This document shows, piece after piece, positions 25,613 through 34,359 of a stretch of 64,000 nucleotides of DNA (positions within the stretch are counted from its first letter, which is position 1; each line of letters begins with the position of its first letter). The translations under genes were made by a program, and so were the position numbers. The stretch covers positions 14,893 through 78,892 of the forward strand of contig JBCBTJ010000006.1 of the NCBI GenBank assembly GCA_039818665.1, written 5' to 3'. Source of the stretch: JBCBTJ01 sp039818665. GTDB lineage: Bacteria; Pseudomonadota; Alphaproteobacteria; Caulobacterales; Hyphomonadaceae. Under the pieces are notes generated by a model, which saw only the letters and a program-made list of their open reading frames with translations, had not been told where the DNA came from and made no database searches.

Positions 25613-26344
25613 TTAGGTTTCGGCGGGCGTTTGCCCCGGCGTGCGTAGATGCTTCAGCGTGTACGGCGTGTTGGCGGCGGCGAAGAGGAACACGATCACC
25701 ATGTTCCCGAACTTCCAGTTGGCCCAAACCGCCTCGGCGTCTTTTTGACCAAACTCTAGGCCGAACATGGAGTAAGGTGCGGTCGGCGCCAGCGTGAGGC
25801 CGGCGAAGATCAAGGGGCTCTCAGGCAGCGGGGCGAAGGTGCGCCAGAGATACTCGTTCCACAGGGCCATCACGATGAACAGGACGCCCCACCGAATGGC
25901 GAGCTGGTTCCAGGCGAAGTCCGGCAAGTCGAACACGGTCTTGAACATCTCTTTCCAAATGTTCCGCCCGAGGAGGAAACCGCCGAAAACGAGAGCGGCG
26001 AGGAAGAGGTTTTGAATGGTCGGCTTGATATAGAGGAAGCTCTTGTCTTGAAGGACGATGCCCAGCGTTCCGAACCCGCCGACGATCAGCGACGAGATGA
26101 TCAGGAAAGGCGGGATCGGCTCGTTCCGCTTCAGCTTCAAGCCCACCACCGCCGCCGTGGCGATGATCAATATGCCGGTCGCCCAATAGAGCGCGGTCTC
26201 CTTCGAGAACAGGCCCGTCTCGGGCCCGGCGATCCGAAGCGCGTTGTAGCAGATAATGAAGCCTACGACGGGGATCAGATCGTTCCAGATCTGCCCGGCT
26301 TTGTCGGCGGCCACGGCGGTGTCGGAAGGCTTTTGTTCGGTCAT
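25613..26344 (-). CDS. ispZ: Inner-membrane septation protein A, YciB/IspZ family
   Basis: A 243-residue membrane protein with five to six hydrophobic segments. Family signatures are IGPLVVFF-like ILIIATAAVVGLKL, KPTIQNLFLAALVFGGFLLGRN, and WNQLAIRWGVLFIVMALWNEYLWR. Members of this family are implicated in cell division and envelope spanning, mainly from enterobacterial work. The extra C-terminal 25 residues (LKHLRTPGQTPAET) are hydrophilic. The gene converges on the beta-lactamase-fold hydrolase with 44 bp between. Confidence 0.9.
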   Translation of the reverse strand: MTEQKPSDTAVAADKAGQIWNDLIPVVGFIICYNALRIAGPETGLFSKETALYWATGILIIATAAVVGLKLKRNEPIPPFLIISSLIVGGFGTLGIVLQDKSFLYIKPTIQNLFLAALVFGGFLLGRNIWKEMFKTVFDLPDFAWNQLAIRWGVLFIVMALWNEYLWRTFAPLPESPLIFAGLTLAPTAPYSMFGLEFGQKDAEAVWANWKFGNMVIVFLFAAANTPYTLKHLRTPGQTPAET

Positions 26345-26386
26345 GCGTCTCTTACGCGGCCGCCGGCCGTTTGGACCAGCGATGCG

Positions 26387-26809
26387 CTAGCAATCGCCGG
26401 TGCGTTCGGACACGAACGTCGCGTCCATCGTAACGTCCATGCCGTTCATCGAGGCGGCCATGTTCATCGTGCCGGAGCCTGAGCGGCGATCGGCGGCGAG
26501 ATTGTAGTCTCCGGTCCCCGTCATCGACATCGGCCCGGCCGCGCAAGTGACGGTGAAGCTCGCAGACGTTGCGGTCGTCGACACATCGCCGACCGTGCAC
26601 TCGGTATCTTCGGCCATGAGCGATTCCGGATCAAACGTCGCCTCCTCCGGCGTGATGCATTCGCTGTCGGTGCGCGTCCGCGTGCCGCCGATGGACATCG
26701 TCGTCGTGGTCGTCGTGGTCCACATGCCGGGCTCGAGGGAGGGGACCTCTTGCGCGATGGCGGGCGCGGCGAACAGCGCGGCGGCGGCGAGTGCGGCGAA
26801 AGTCTTCAT
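26387..26809 (-). CDS. DUF3617-type secreted protein
   Basis: A 140-residue exported protein with signal MKTFAALAAAALFAAPAIAQ cleaved after Gln20. The mature part opens PSLEPGMWTTTTTTTMSIGG and has CITPEEA, DCxxxD-like TECTVGDVSTT, and VTCA with GTGDYNL, matching the DUF3617 pattern of one conserved Trp and four cysteines. Function is unknown. The ATG at 26809 was chosen because GGGAGACGACGC precedes it. Confidence 0.8.
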   Translation of the reverse strand: MKTFAALAAAALFAAPAIAQEVPSLEPGMWTTTTTTTMSIGGTRTRTDSECITPEEATFDPESLMAEDTECTVGDVSTTATSASFTVTCAAGPMSMTGTGDYNLAADRRSGSGTMNMAASMNGMDVTMDATFVSERTGDC

Positions 26810-26856
26810 GGCGTCGTCTCCCAAAATATCGCGGGACCTTAGGCCAATTCGGGGCT

Positions 26857-28212
26857 TCAAACGACCGCCGGGCTGCGGAAAACCTCTTCGTCCAACTCGT
26901 CCTCCCATTTCGCCACGGCGCTCGCAATGGCCGCATCGCCGGTGACATTGGTCATGGTCCGCATCATGTCGAGCAGACGGTCGAACGGGAAGATGAACGC
27001 GATCACGACCACGGCTTGCTCCGGCGGGACGCCGACTTCGGTCATCACCACGGTGGCGAGCAGGAGCCCGGCGCTCGGAATGCCGGCCGCGCCGATGGAG
27101 GTGAGGGTCGCCGCAAGCGCCACGCCGACATACATTTCCGGCGTGATGGGCAGGTTCAACGCCTGGGCGGCGAAAAGCGCGACAAGGCCGAGATAGATCG
27201 CCGTGCCGTCCATATTGATGGTCGCGCCGACAGGGAGAACCGAGGCGGCCACGGATTTTTTAACGCCCAGATTCTCAGACACGTTTGCGATCGTCACGGG
27301 CAGCGTGCCGGAGCTGGACGCGGTCGAATAGGCCACGGCTTGAGCGTCGGCGATGCCGCGGAAGAAGCGGACGAGCGGCAGGCGCAGCAGCAATTTCACG
27401 ATCCCCAGCCCGTAGACGATGACGATGTGCAGCGCGCAGGCGAGGTAGAGCGCGATCGCCAGGAGCCCGAGATTGTCGAGGATCGAGATCCCGAGCTTCG
27501 CCATGATCCAGCTCATCAGGAAGAACACGCCGAAGGGGGCGAGCTCCATCACCATCACCGTGACTTTGAGCATGACATCGGCCGCGCTTTCGATCGCCGC
27601 GGCGACAGGGCGGCCCTTCTCGCCGGCGAGCAGGCAGCCGACGCCGAACAGGATTGCGAAAAAGATGATGGCGAGGACATTGGTTTCCGCCAGCGCCTCG
27701 ACGGGATTGGTCGGGATGATCGCGAGCAGCTTGGCGGCGACGGTGGCGTTGGCGCCTTGGGCTGCGGCGACTCTTTCGCAGATCTCGCGGACATTCGCGT
27801 CTGCTTCGATCTCGCCCGCCAGCACCGCGGCGCAGTCGGCCGTCGGCCCGAAGGCGGAGGCGTCGACGCCCGCGCCCGGCTGGAAAATCGTACCCATTAG
27901 CAGGCCGAGCGAGACCGCGAACCAGGTGGTGACGAGGTACATGGCGATGGCGCGACCGCCGAGGCCGCCGAGCCGAGCCGGATCCCCCATCGCCGTTACG
28001 CCCGCCACCAGCGTGGTGAAGATCAGCGGCACGACGAGCATTTTGATCAGATTGACGAAGGCGTCGCCAAAGGGTTTCAGCCAGGCGTCGGCGAAGGGCG
28101 CGGCGGCTTCCGGGCCTATGCCGTAGCGGATCGCGAGACCGACGACCAAGCCCAAAGCCAGGCCGATCAGGACCCGTTTCCACAGTGTGATCTGGAACCA
28201 ACCGCCTATCAC
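26857..28212 (-). CDS. Dicarboxylate/amino acid:cation symporter (DAACS)
   Basis: A 451-residue inner-membrane transporter of the GltP/DctA/GltT fold. It has a first TM VLIGLALGLVVGLAIRYGIG, a serine-rich hairpin AYSTASSSGTLPVTIANVSE, NMDGTAIYLGLVALFAAQ as the conserved cation/substrate motif, and IGAAGIPSAGLLLATVVMTEVG (HP2). Known members import C4-dicarboxylates or glutamate/aspartate with cations. The GTG start at 28212 is preferred to a TTG further upstream because GGAGGGTCCG directly precedes it. It lies 70 bp downstream of arsI on the same strand, so read-through from the arsenic operon is possible. Confidence 0.88.
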   Translation of the reverse strand: MIGGWFQITLWKRVLIGLALGLVVGLAIRYGIGPEAAAPFADAWLKPFGDAFVNLIKMLVVPLIFTTLVAGVTAMGDPARLGGLGGRAIAMYLVTTWFAVSLGLLMGTIFQPGAGVDASAFGPTADCAAVLAGEIEADANVREICERVAAAQGANATVAAKLLAIIPTNPVEALAETNVLAIIFFAILFGVGCLLAGEKGRPVAAAIESAADVMLKVTVMVMELAPFGVFFLMSWIMAKLGISILDNLGLLAIALYLACALHIVIVYGLGIVKLLLRLPLVRFFRGIADAQAVAYSTASSSGTLPVTIANVSENLGVKKSVAASVLPVGATINMDGTAIYLGLVALFAAQALNLPITPEMYVGVALAATLTSIGAAGIPSAGLLLATVVMTEVGVPPEQAVVVIAFIFPFDRLLDMMRTMTNVTGDAAIASAVAKWEDELDEEVFRSPAVV

Positions 28213-28282
28213 CGGACCCTCCGCACTCGCCCAAGGCGACCGTAGGGCGGTTCGGCGCGGCGTCAATCAGACGGTCGGGGGA

Positions 28283-28717
28283 TCAGCAGCAGCGTCCGCT
28301 CGGCGCCTGGCGGACGGTGGCTTGGACCACGGTCTCTGTCTCGTGGAAGATCTCCGCGTCGCCCATGGTGTGGAACGCCTCCCAGACGACGCCGTCTGGA
28401 TCGGCGGACCAATGCTTGTCGGAGACCGCGTAGCAGCATTGCGCGCCCGCCTCGTCCACGGTGGCCTCGCCCGCGGCTTTCAGTCGGGCGTCCGTCGCGG
28501 CGAGCTCGTCGCCGTCTTCAGCCTGCAAACCCAGATGGTTGAGCCCTGTCGGACCCTCGAGTGCGTGCGAGATCGCAAAATTCACCTTCGGATCGTCGAG
28601 CGCCCATTTCGCATAGCCAGGCTTCAGCTTGGTCGGATCGGCGCCGAACAAGGCGCTGTAATATTTGATGGACCGATCGAGGTCCGCGACGCGGATGTGG
28701 ACGTGTAGGCGGCTCAT
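28283..28717 (-). CDS. arsI: ArsI/CadI-type VOC metalloenzyme, likely C-As lyase
   Basis: A 144-residue vicinal-oxygen-chelate protein. Metal ligand candidates are His7 in RLHVHIRVADLDRSIKYY, His61 in GLNHLGLQAED, and Glu114 in VVWEAFH. The vicinal cysteines Cys94-Cys95 (GAQCCYAVSDKHW) are the trivalent organoarsenical site described for ArsI. ArsI breaks the carbon-arsenic bond of methylarsenite. It ends in GRCC, adding two more cysteines. Its ATG overlaps the arsR stop by four bases (ATGA) and has AAGGAG upstream, so it is coupled to arsR. Confidence 0.88.
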   Translation of the reverse strand: MSRLHVHIRVADLDRSIKYYSALFGADPTKLKPGYAKWALDDPKVNFAISHALEGPTGLNHLGLQAEDGDELAATDARLKAAGEATVDEAGAQCCYAVSDKHWSADPDGVVWEAFHTMGDAEIFHETETVVQATVRQAPSGRCC

Positions 28718-29037
28718 GTCTTTTCTCCTTCGAATTCGGCGGGTGCGACCGTCAGCCCCGTGCAACAGGCCTCGGTCAAAAACGAAACAAGCTCGCGCAT
28801 GGCTTGATAGTTCGCGCGATAGATCCGCTGGCGGCCGGCGGCTTCCACCTCGACCAGCCCGGCGTGCAGCAGGGTTTTCAGGTGGAAGGACAGGCCCGTC
28901 GGGCCGATATCGGTTTCGGCCAGGATGGCCGACGGCGTCGCGCCGTCGTCTCCCGCCCGGACCAGGGTTCGGAACACGTCCAACCGCGCCTTTTGCGATA
29001 GGGCGGACATGATATCGACGGCGGCTTCAGACTTCAT
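28714..29037 (-). CDS. arsR: ArsR family metalloregulator
   Basis: A 107-residue repressor with the winged helix-turn-helix ILAETDIGPTGLSFHLKTLLHAGLVEVE. Its DNA-binding helix lacks the classic ELCVCDL cysteines; instead vicinal cysteines sit near the C-terminus (LTEACCTGL), so arsenic sensing probably uses these. No ribosome binding site lies before the ATG, and the promoter puts the transcript start at or next to the ATG, so the mRNA is probably leaderless. It forms an operon with arsI. Confidence 0.9.
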   Translation of the reverse strand: MKSEAAVDIMSALSQKARLDVFRTLVRAGDDGATPSAILAETDIGPTGLSFHLKTLLHAGLVEVEAAGRQRIYRANYQAMRELVSFLTEACCTGLTVAPAEFEGEKT

Positions 29038-29039
29038 AA

Positions 29040-29055
29040 TTCAATAATTATTGAA
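29040..29055. promoter_or_regulatory. ArsR operator candidate (perfect 16-bp palindrome)
   Basis: TTCAATAATTATTGAA is a perfect inverted repeat. It covers the -10 region and ends three bases before the arsR ATG, the layout expected for an autoregulating ArsR repressor. A further TTCAAT repeat begins at 29062 on the minus strand. Confidence 0.8.
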
Positions 29056-29073
29056 GCATTGAATTTAGATCAA
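29045..29073 (-). promoter_or_regulatory. arsR promoter (-35 TTGATC, -10 TAATTA)
   Basis: On the minus strand TTGATC (29073-29068) and TAATTA (29050-29045) are separated by exactly 17 bases. Seven bases follow before the ATG, predicting a leaderless transcript. The -10 element is inside the palindromic operator. Confidence 0.7.
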
Positions 29074-29116
29074 GCCCCGCTTGCCGATTTTTTCGCCGCG
29101 AGCTACCGCGCGGTCC

Positions 29117-31561
29117 ATGTCGGATGCTTTGTCTCTCCCGATCGACGACGTCTTGCCGGCGATCCGCGCCGCTGTGTCGAGCGGGAACCGGCTGGTCCTT
29201 GCCGCGCCGCCCGGCGCGGGCAAGACGACGCGCGTTCCGCTGGATCTGCTGAACGCCGACTGGCTCGAGGGCCGGCGCATTCTGCTGCTGGAGCCGCGCC
29301 GTATCGCGGCGCGCATGGCGGCGGCGCGCATGGCCGCCACTCTGGGCGAACGGGTGGGGGAGACCGTGGGGCTTGCGACGCGGGTCGACCGCAAAGTCTC
29401 CAAGACCACCCGGATCGAAGTGATCACGGACGGCCTCTTCACGCGCCGGTTGCTCAATGACCCTGAGCTTTCCGGCGTCGGCGCGGTGCTGTTCGACGAG
29501 TTCCACGAACGCTCGCTCAATCTTGATCTCGGCCTCGCCCTCGCGCTCGACGCCCAAACGGCGCTCCGGGAGGATCTGCGCCTCGTGCTTATGTCCGCGA
29601 CCTTGGACACAGCGCGCGTCGCCAAAGCGATTGGCGCGCCGGTCGTCGAAAGCGACGGGCGCATGCATCCGGTCGAAACCCGATATCTCGGCAAACCCGA
29701 TGGGCGGCTCGAAGACGGCGTCGCCGCCGCCGTGCGCCGCGCGCTGCGTGAAGAGACAGGCTCGATCCTGGTCTTCCTGCCGGGGCAGGGGGAGATCCTG
29801 CGAACGGCTGAGCGTTTAAACGATCTTCCGCCCGACATAGCCGTCGCGCCGCTCTATGGCGCGCTGAGCCCGGCCGACCAAGACGCCGCGGTCCGCCCGG
29901 CGCCGGCCGGCGCGCGCAAAGTCGTGCTCGCGACCGACATTGCGGAAAGCTCGCTCACCATCGAAGGCGTGCGGGTGGTGATCGACGCCGGCCTGGCGCG
30001 CGTGCCGGACTATGATCCGGGCGGCGGCGTCCGGCTCGTCACCCGCCGCGCCGCTCGCGCCAATGTCGACCAGCGCCGCGGCCGGGCGGGACGGACGGAG
30101 CCGGGGGTTTGCTATCGGTTGTGGGACGAGGCGGAGACGCGCGGCCTCGTCGCCGAGCCTCGACCGGAAATCCTCGCCTCGGACCTGTCGGGCCTCCTCC
30201 TGTCGCTTGCCGAATGGGGCGAACGCGACCCGGCGCGCCTCACCTGGGTCGATCCTCCGCCGGCCGGACGCGTGGCGGGCGCGCGCGATCTCCTAACGGA
30301 GCTGGGCGCGCTGGACGCCGACGGCGCTCTGACCGACCGAGGCCGCGCTATGGCGCGATTGCCGCTGCCGCCGCGCTTGGCGGCCATGGTGGCGGGTCTG
30401 AGCGATCCCGCTGAACGCGCCCTCGCCGGGGAGGTCGCGCTCCTTGTCGGCGAACGCGGCCTTGGCGGCGCATCGGCGGATATCCGCGACCGGTTGGAAC
30501 GGTTCCGGCGGGATGGATCAAACCGCGCCAAAGCCCTGCGAAATCAAGCCAGAGCTTGGGCGGACGGCGCGGAGCCCGCGCCCGTCAAAGAGACCGCGCG
30601 CATCATCGCGGCTGGCCTGCCGGGCGCGATCGCCCGCGCTCGACCTGGCAAGCCGGGCGAATACCTGCTCGCCTCGGGCCGCGGTGGCCGGCTGGATCCC
30701 GCCGATCCCCTCGCGAAATCCGAGTGGCTCGCTGTGATCGACCTCGCAGGGTCTGCCGCGTCCGCCCGGATCACCGCTGCAGCGCCGCTGAGCGAGGCCG
30801 ACGCGCTGGGCGCCTCCCAGGCCGAGACCGTCGAACTCGCCGATTTCGATCCCGCCGCCGGCGCTCTGTCTGCGCGCCGCGTCAAACGGATCGGCGCGAT
30901 CATCCTGTCCGAAACGCCATTGCCGAAACCCAGCGGCGCGGCGGCGAGGACAGCGCTCCTCGACGCCTTGCGCGCCCACGGGCTGGACCTGGTTGCGAGC
31001 GCCCGCGCCATTCGCGAGACCCAAGCGCGGCTTCGGCTCGTACGCGAAGCGGATGCGGAAGCCTGGCCCGATTGGTCGGACGACGCGCTGCTCGAGGCGC
31101 TCGACATCTGGGCCACGCCCTTGCTCGGCGACCCTCCCAGCCTCGCCCGGCCGAAAGAAGACGAGATCCGCCGCGCGCTCGCCGCCATGCTCGATTGGGA
31201 GACGGCGCAAGCGCTCGACACGCTCGCGCCCTTAACCCTGCGCACGCCCGCCGGACGGGCGATCCCGATCGACTATCTCGCCGAGGGCGGGCCCCAGGCC
31301 GAAGCGCGCGTGCAGGAGTTTTACGGCCTTGCCGAGCATCCTCGCATTCTCGGCGGCCGCCTGGCGCTGACCCTATCGCTGCTCTCGCCGGCGCGCCGGC
31401 CAGTGGCGGTCACACAAGACCTGCCGGGCTTCTGGGCCGGCGGTTACCGCGACATGGCGAAGGATATGCGCGGGCGCTATCCAAAGCATGATTGGCCGGA
31501 CGACCCAGCGACCGCCGCCGCCCATGAGGGGCGCACCAAGGCGCGTTTGAAAAACGGCTAA
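29117..31561 (+). CDS. hrpB: ATP-dependent helicase HrpB
   Basis: An 814-residue DEAH/DEFH-box RNA helicase. Motif I is APPGAGKTTRVPL, motif II is DEFHERSLNLDL, motif III is SATLDTARVAK, and motif VI is QRRGRAGRTEPGVCYRLW. The C-terminal third is the HrpB-specific extension (YFxxxPLLxxYLAEGG-like IPIDYLAEGGPQAEARVQEFYG and a final RPVAVTQDLPGFWAGGYRDMAKDMRGRYPKHDWPDDP, seen here as segments). In proteobacteria the physiological role is unsettled. The ATG at 29117 was chosen over an in-frame one twelve codons earlier because family members begin near there. Divergent from arsR. Confidence 0.93.
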   Translation: MSDALSLPIDDVLPAIRAAVSSGNRLVLAAPPGAGKTTRVPLDLLNADWLEGRRILLLEPRRIAARMAAARMAATLGERVGETVGLATRVDRKVSKTTRIEVITDGLFTRRLLNDPELSGVGAVLFDEFHERSLNLDLGLALALDAQTALREDLRLVLMSATLDTARVAKAIGAPVVESDGRMHPVETRYLGKPDGRLEDGVAAAVRRALREETGSILVFLPGQGEILRTAERLNDLPPDIAVAPLYGALSPADQDAAVRPAPAGARKVVLATDIAESSLTIEGVRVVIDAGLARVPDYDPGGGVRLVTRRAARANVDQRRGRAGRTEPGVCYRLWDEAETRGLVAEPRPEILASDLSGLLLSLAEWGERDPARLTWVDPPPAGRVAGARDLLTELGALDADGALTDRGRAMARLPLPPRLAAMVAGLSDPAERALAGEVALLVGERGLGGASADIRDRLERFRRDGSNRAKALRNQARAWADGAEPAPVKETARIIAAGLPGAIARARPGKPGEYLLASGRGGRLDPADPLAKSEWLAVIDLAGSAASARITAAAPLSEADALGASQAETVELADFDPAAGALSARRVKRIGAIILSETPLPKPSGAAARTALLDALRAHGLDLVASARAIRETQARLRLVREADAEAWPDWSDDALLEALDIWATPLLGDPPSLARPKEDEIRRALAAMLDWETAQALDTLAPLTLRTPAGRAIPIDYLAEGGPQAEARVQEFYGLAEHPRILGGRLALTLSLLSPARRPVAVTQDLPGFWAGGYRDMAKDMRGRYPKHDWPDDPATAAAHEGRTKARLKNG

Positions 31562-32400
31562 CCCGTTTTGCGGGCCGGCGCGCTGAAGGCGCAGATGTCG
31601 AGCACTTCGGGCGGCTTTCGATAGAAAAACTCGTTCTCGCGAACGCGCAGGCCGATCTTGTGGCCTTCGAAAGCCGCGCTGTCTGTCCGCATCACCTCAT
31701 AAGCGGGCCGGTCCTCCTCCGGCAGGTCCGCCGCCATCCGCGCTGAGACAATCAACCCGCCAAGCGCCGGCGGTTGGATAACACCGTTCTCCACTGCGCG
31801 ATCGCCGCGGGGGAGGGCCTGGATATGCTCGAACCCGTCGATCACCCGTCCGAATACGGTGAGGTTTCGATCGAGGTAGCGGTGCGCATCGAGCACAATG
31901 TAAAACTCCGTGCCGCCCGTGTCTGGATCGACATCGCGCGCCATCGCCATGGCGCCGGGGCAATGCAGCAGCCATTCGCGCTCAAAGCCCTGATGCCGGC
32001 CGACGGCGAACCCGCCAATATGGCCGACCTCGGAGGCGAAGAGATCGCCATTCCCGAGCGGGACGAAGCCGTCCTCCGTGATCGGACGATCATTTTCATT
32101 CTCGAGATTGGGCCAGTCGGTCATGCGCTCTTCTTGCTGCACGCCGCCTTGGGCGACGAAGCCTTCGATCACGCGATAGAACCGCTCGCCGTCATAGACG
32201 CCGGCGCGGGCGAGATCGCGCATGCGGGCCGCATGGTTCGGCGCGAAGTTCGGATTGAGCTCAATGGCGACCTCGCCAGCTTCAAGCTCGAAGAGGAAAA
32301 GGTTCTCCGCCTCAACCGGCCGCCAGTCGCGGTCCTCCGTCTGCGCGGTCGCGCAAGCTGAAACAAAAAGTGCGGCGGCCGCAAGACACAGACGTTTCAC
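31558..32400 (-). CDS. Cyclophilin-type peptidyl-prolyl isomerase, probable lipoprotein
   Basis: About 280 residues. The N-terminal signal VKRLCLAAAALFVSAC has a lipobox ending in Cys16. The cyclophilin core (about 28-190) includes LNPNFAPNHAARMRDLARAGVYDGERFYRVIEGFVAQGG (in pieces), PGAMAMARDVDPDTGGTEFYI and VFGRVIDGFEHIQALP. It therefore acts on periplasmic or outer-membrane proteins. The start is GTG at 32400, whose TGA overlaps the preceding small ORF stop by four bases (GTGA); an ATG at 32415 is possible but has no ribosome binding site. Confidence 0.85.
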   Translation of the reverse strand: MKRLCLAAAALFVSACATAQTEDRDWRPVEAENLFLFELEAGEVAIELNPNFAPNHAARMRDLARAGVYDGERFYRVIEGFVAQGGVQQEERMTDWPNLENENDRPITEDGFVPLGNGDLFASEVGHIGGFAVGRHQGFEREWLLHCPGAMAMARDVDPDTGGTEFYIVLDAHRYLDRNLTVFGRVIDGFEHIQALPRGDRAVENGVIQPPALGGLIVSARMAADLPEEDRPAYEVMRTDSAAFEGHKIGLRVRENEFFYRKPPEVLDICAFSAPARKTG

Positions 32401-32627
32401 GGGCGCACGCCCCATGGCTCGCGAGAGGTCGGCGCCAGCACATCACGCTTTAGCGCCCTCAGCGCTTCCGACACGCGGGTCCGCTCCGCGAGGAGGTGGT
32501 TGAACTGCGCGTCGCGGCCCGAGATAGGCGTCGGGTAGGCGCGGATCTCCGCCGAGAGCGCCGCCATGGCTTGCTCCAGGCTGAACAGGGCTTGGTCGAC
32601 AAAGTCTGCGGGCGTGTCTTGGGTCAT
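32397..32627 (-). CDS. Small hypothetical protein coupled to the cyclophilin gene
   Basis: A 76-residue helical protein (SLEQAMAALSAEIRAYPTPISG and LLAERTRVSEALRALKRD suggest two amphipathic helices and a possible coiled coil). No signal peptide and no known motif. ATG preceded by GGAGACTCTGAG. Its stop overlaps the cyclophilin GTG start by four bases, so the two are translationally coupled. It lies 31 bp downstream of the acyl-CoA ligase gene on the same strand. Confidence 0.65.
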   Translation of the reverse strand: MTQDTPADFVDQALFSLEQAMAALSAEIRAYPTPISGRDAQFNHLLAERTRVSEALRALKRDVLAPTSREPWGVRP

Positions 32628-32658
32628 CTCAGAGTCTCCATGATGCGGCGGGCGCGCC

Positions 32659-34290
32659 TCAACCGGCGGGAACGCCGAGCTGGGCGAGCGCGTAGTCCTT
32701 GACGCCCTTATAGTCCGCTTTGCCATTCGGCGCGCGGCCGAGATCGTCTTTGAAGAAGACGTGTTTCGGCGCTTTGTAGCGGGCGAGCTTTGTCTGCACG
32801 AAGGCGCGCAGCGTCTCGCCGTCGACCGTCTCCGGCGCGCCGAGCTCGACCACCGCCGTCACCGCCTGGCCCCATTGCTCGTCCGGCACCCCGACCACCA
32901 GCGCGTCGCGCACGGCGTCATGTTCTTTCAGCGCTTCTTCCACCTCTTCGGGGTAGATCTTCTCGCCGCCGGAATTGATGCAGATCGACCCGCGGCCGAG
33001 CAGGGTGAGCGTGCCGTCGGCGGCCACGGTGCACCAATCGCCCGGCACGGCGTAGCGAACGCCGTTGATGGTCTTGAAGGTCTTCGCCGTCTTCTCTTCA
33101 TCCTTGTAATAACCGAGTGGGACGGCCCCGCCGCGGGCGATGAAGCCGGGCTCGTCGCTGCCGGGTTCAATCTCGCGGCCGTCTTCGGAGAAGACTTTGC
33201 AATGCTGGCCGATCTCGAACTTCGCGGTCTCCGACACGCCCTCGGCCGTGGTGACCGACATGCCGAAGCCCACCGCTTCGGACGCGCCGAAACTGTCCAT
33301 CAGCGCCACTTGCGGCATGTGCTTGAGAAGCCCGCGCTTGACCTCCATGCTCCACATCACGCCGGACGAGGTGATGCTCTGCACCGATGAAACGTCGTAC
33401 TCGCCAGGGGTCTCATCCAGCACTTTCAGCATGGGCTTGGCGAAGGCGTCGCCGACGATCGCCATCGCCGTCACGCCGTGCCGGTCCACCGTCGCCCAGA
33501 GGTCGGCGGGGTCGAATTTGTGCTTGGCCTCGAGCGTGACGATCGCCCCGCCATTGAGGAAGGCGCCGAGTGCGGTGAAAAGCCCCGTCCCGTGCATCAG
33601 CGGGCAGGCGGGCATTTGCCGGCCATGGCGGCCCACCTCGTCGACGAAGGCGAGATGCTCGTCCATGTTCTCCGGCGCGGCGCCGTAGATCCGGCGCAGG
33701 CCGTCGAGATTGGCCTCCCGCCAGGTCCGGTGCGGCCACATCACGCCTTTGGGCATGCCGGTCGTGCCGCCAGTGTAGAGGAACATGAGATCCTCGCCGG
33801 AGCGTTCGACCCCGAGCGGGGCGCCGTCGCCGGCTGTCGCAAGCGCTTCGTAGGGAATGGCGAAATCCGGCGCGTCGGCCCCGCCGCCGACCTCCACCCA
33901 GATCTTCACCTTGGGCAACCGCGCGCGCACGCGCTCAACATTGCCGCGGAACTCCACATCGTAGAGCACGGCGACGCTGTCGGAATTGTCGAAAATGTAG
34001 ACGAGCTCGTCGTCCAAATAGCGGTAATTGACGTTCACATGGGTGAGGCGCGCTTTGAAACAGGCCGCCGCGCCTTCCATGTATTCCGGTTGGTTGCGCA
34101 TGTAGAAGCCGACTTTGTCGCCGGTCTCCGCCCCGCGTGCGCGCAGTTCGCGAGCGACATTGTTCGACCGCGCCGTCATGTCCGGCCAGGAGATCGTCCG
34201 ATCGCCATGGATGAGGGCGGGTTGCTCCGCGCCATGGACCGCGCCCACTGCGTCGAGAATATCGCCGAAATTCCAGATCCCTGCGCCCAT
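32659..34290 (-). CDS. AMP-binding acyl-CoA synthetase
   Basis: A 543-residue ANL-superfamily ligase. Motifs: FLYTGGTTGMPKGVMWPHR (A3 P-loop), SFGASEAVGFG (A5), VPGDWCTVAADGTLTLLGRG (A7-A8 with the ATP-binding Asp), SICINSGGEKIYPEEVEEAL and the C-terminal PKHVFFKDDLGRAPNGKADYK with the catalytic Lys. It closely resembles acyl-CoA synthetases near fatty-acid, sterol or bile-acid catabolic genes, but none are here. The start has GGGAGG, which is buried in a hairpin (34297-34345). Upstream on the same strand is the TonB receptor. Confidence 0.9.
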   Translation of the reverse strand: MGAGIWNFGDILDAVGAVHGAEQPALIHGDRTISWPDMTARSNNVARELRARGAETGDKVGFYMRNQPEYMEGAAACFKARLTHVNVNYRYLDDELVYIFDNSDSVAVLYDVEFRGNVERVRARLPKVKIWVEVGGGADAPDFAIPYEALATAGDGAPLGVERSGEDLMFLYTGGTTGMPKGVMWPHRTWREANLDGLRRIYGAAPENMDEHLAFVDEVGRHGRQMPACPLMHGTGLFTALGAFLNGGAIVTLEAKHKFDPADLWATVDRHGVTAMAIVGDAFAKPMLKVLDETPGEYDVSSVQSITSSGVMWSMEVKRGLLKHMPQVALMDSFGASEAVGFGMSVTTAEGVSETAKFEIGQHCKVFSEDGREIEPGSDEPGFIARGGAVPLGYYKDEEKTAKTFKTINGVRYAVPGDWCTVAADGTLTLLGRGSICINSGGEKIYPEEVEEALKEHDAVRDALVVGVPDEQWGQAVTAVVELGAPETVDGETLRAFVQTKLARYKAPKHVFFKDDLGRAPNGKADYKGVKDYALAQLGVPAG

Positions 34291-34296
34291 TGGGTT

Positions 34297-34345
34297 CGCC
34301 TCCCGCTGTTTTTCGCCAAACTTACAGCGAAAACAGCGGGAGGCG
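34297..34345 (-). promoter_or_regulatory. Hairpin burying the ribosome binding site of the acyl-CoA synthetase
   Basis: On the minus strand a 19-bp stem (CGCCTCCCGCTGTTTTCGC pairing with GCGAAAAACAGCGGGAGGCG, one bulged base) closes a 10-base loop. The right arm contains the GGGAGG Shine-Dalgarno sequence, 7-10 bases before the ATG at 34290. No U-run follows, so it is not a simple terminator. The TonB receptor gene ends 15 bp upstream of it. Confidence 0.7.
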
Positions 34346-34359
34346 AGGGGGGAGGGAGC

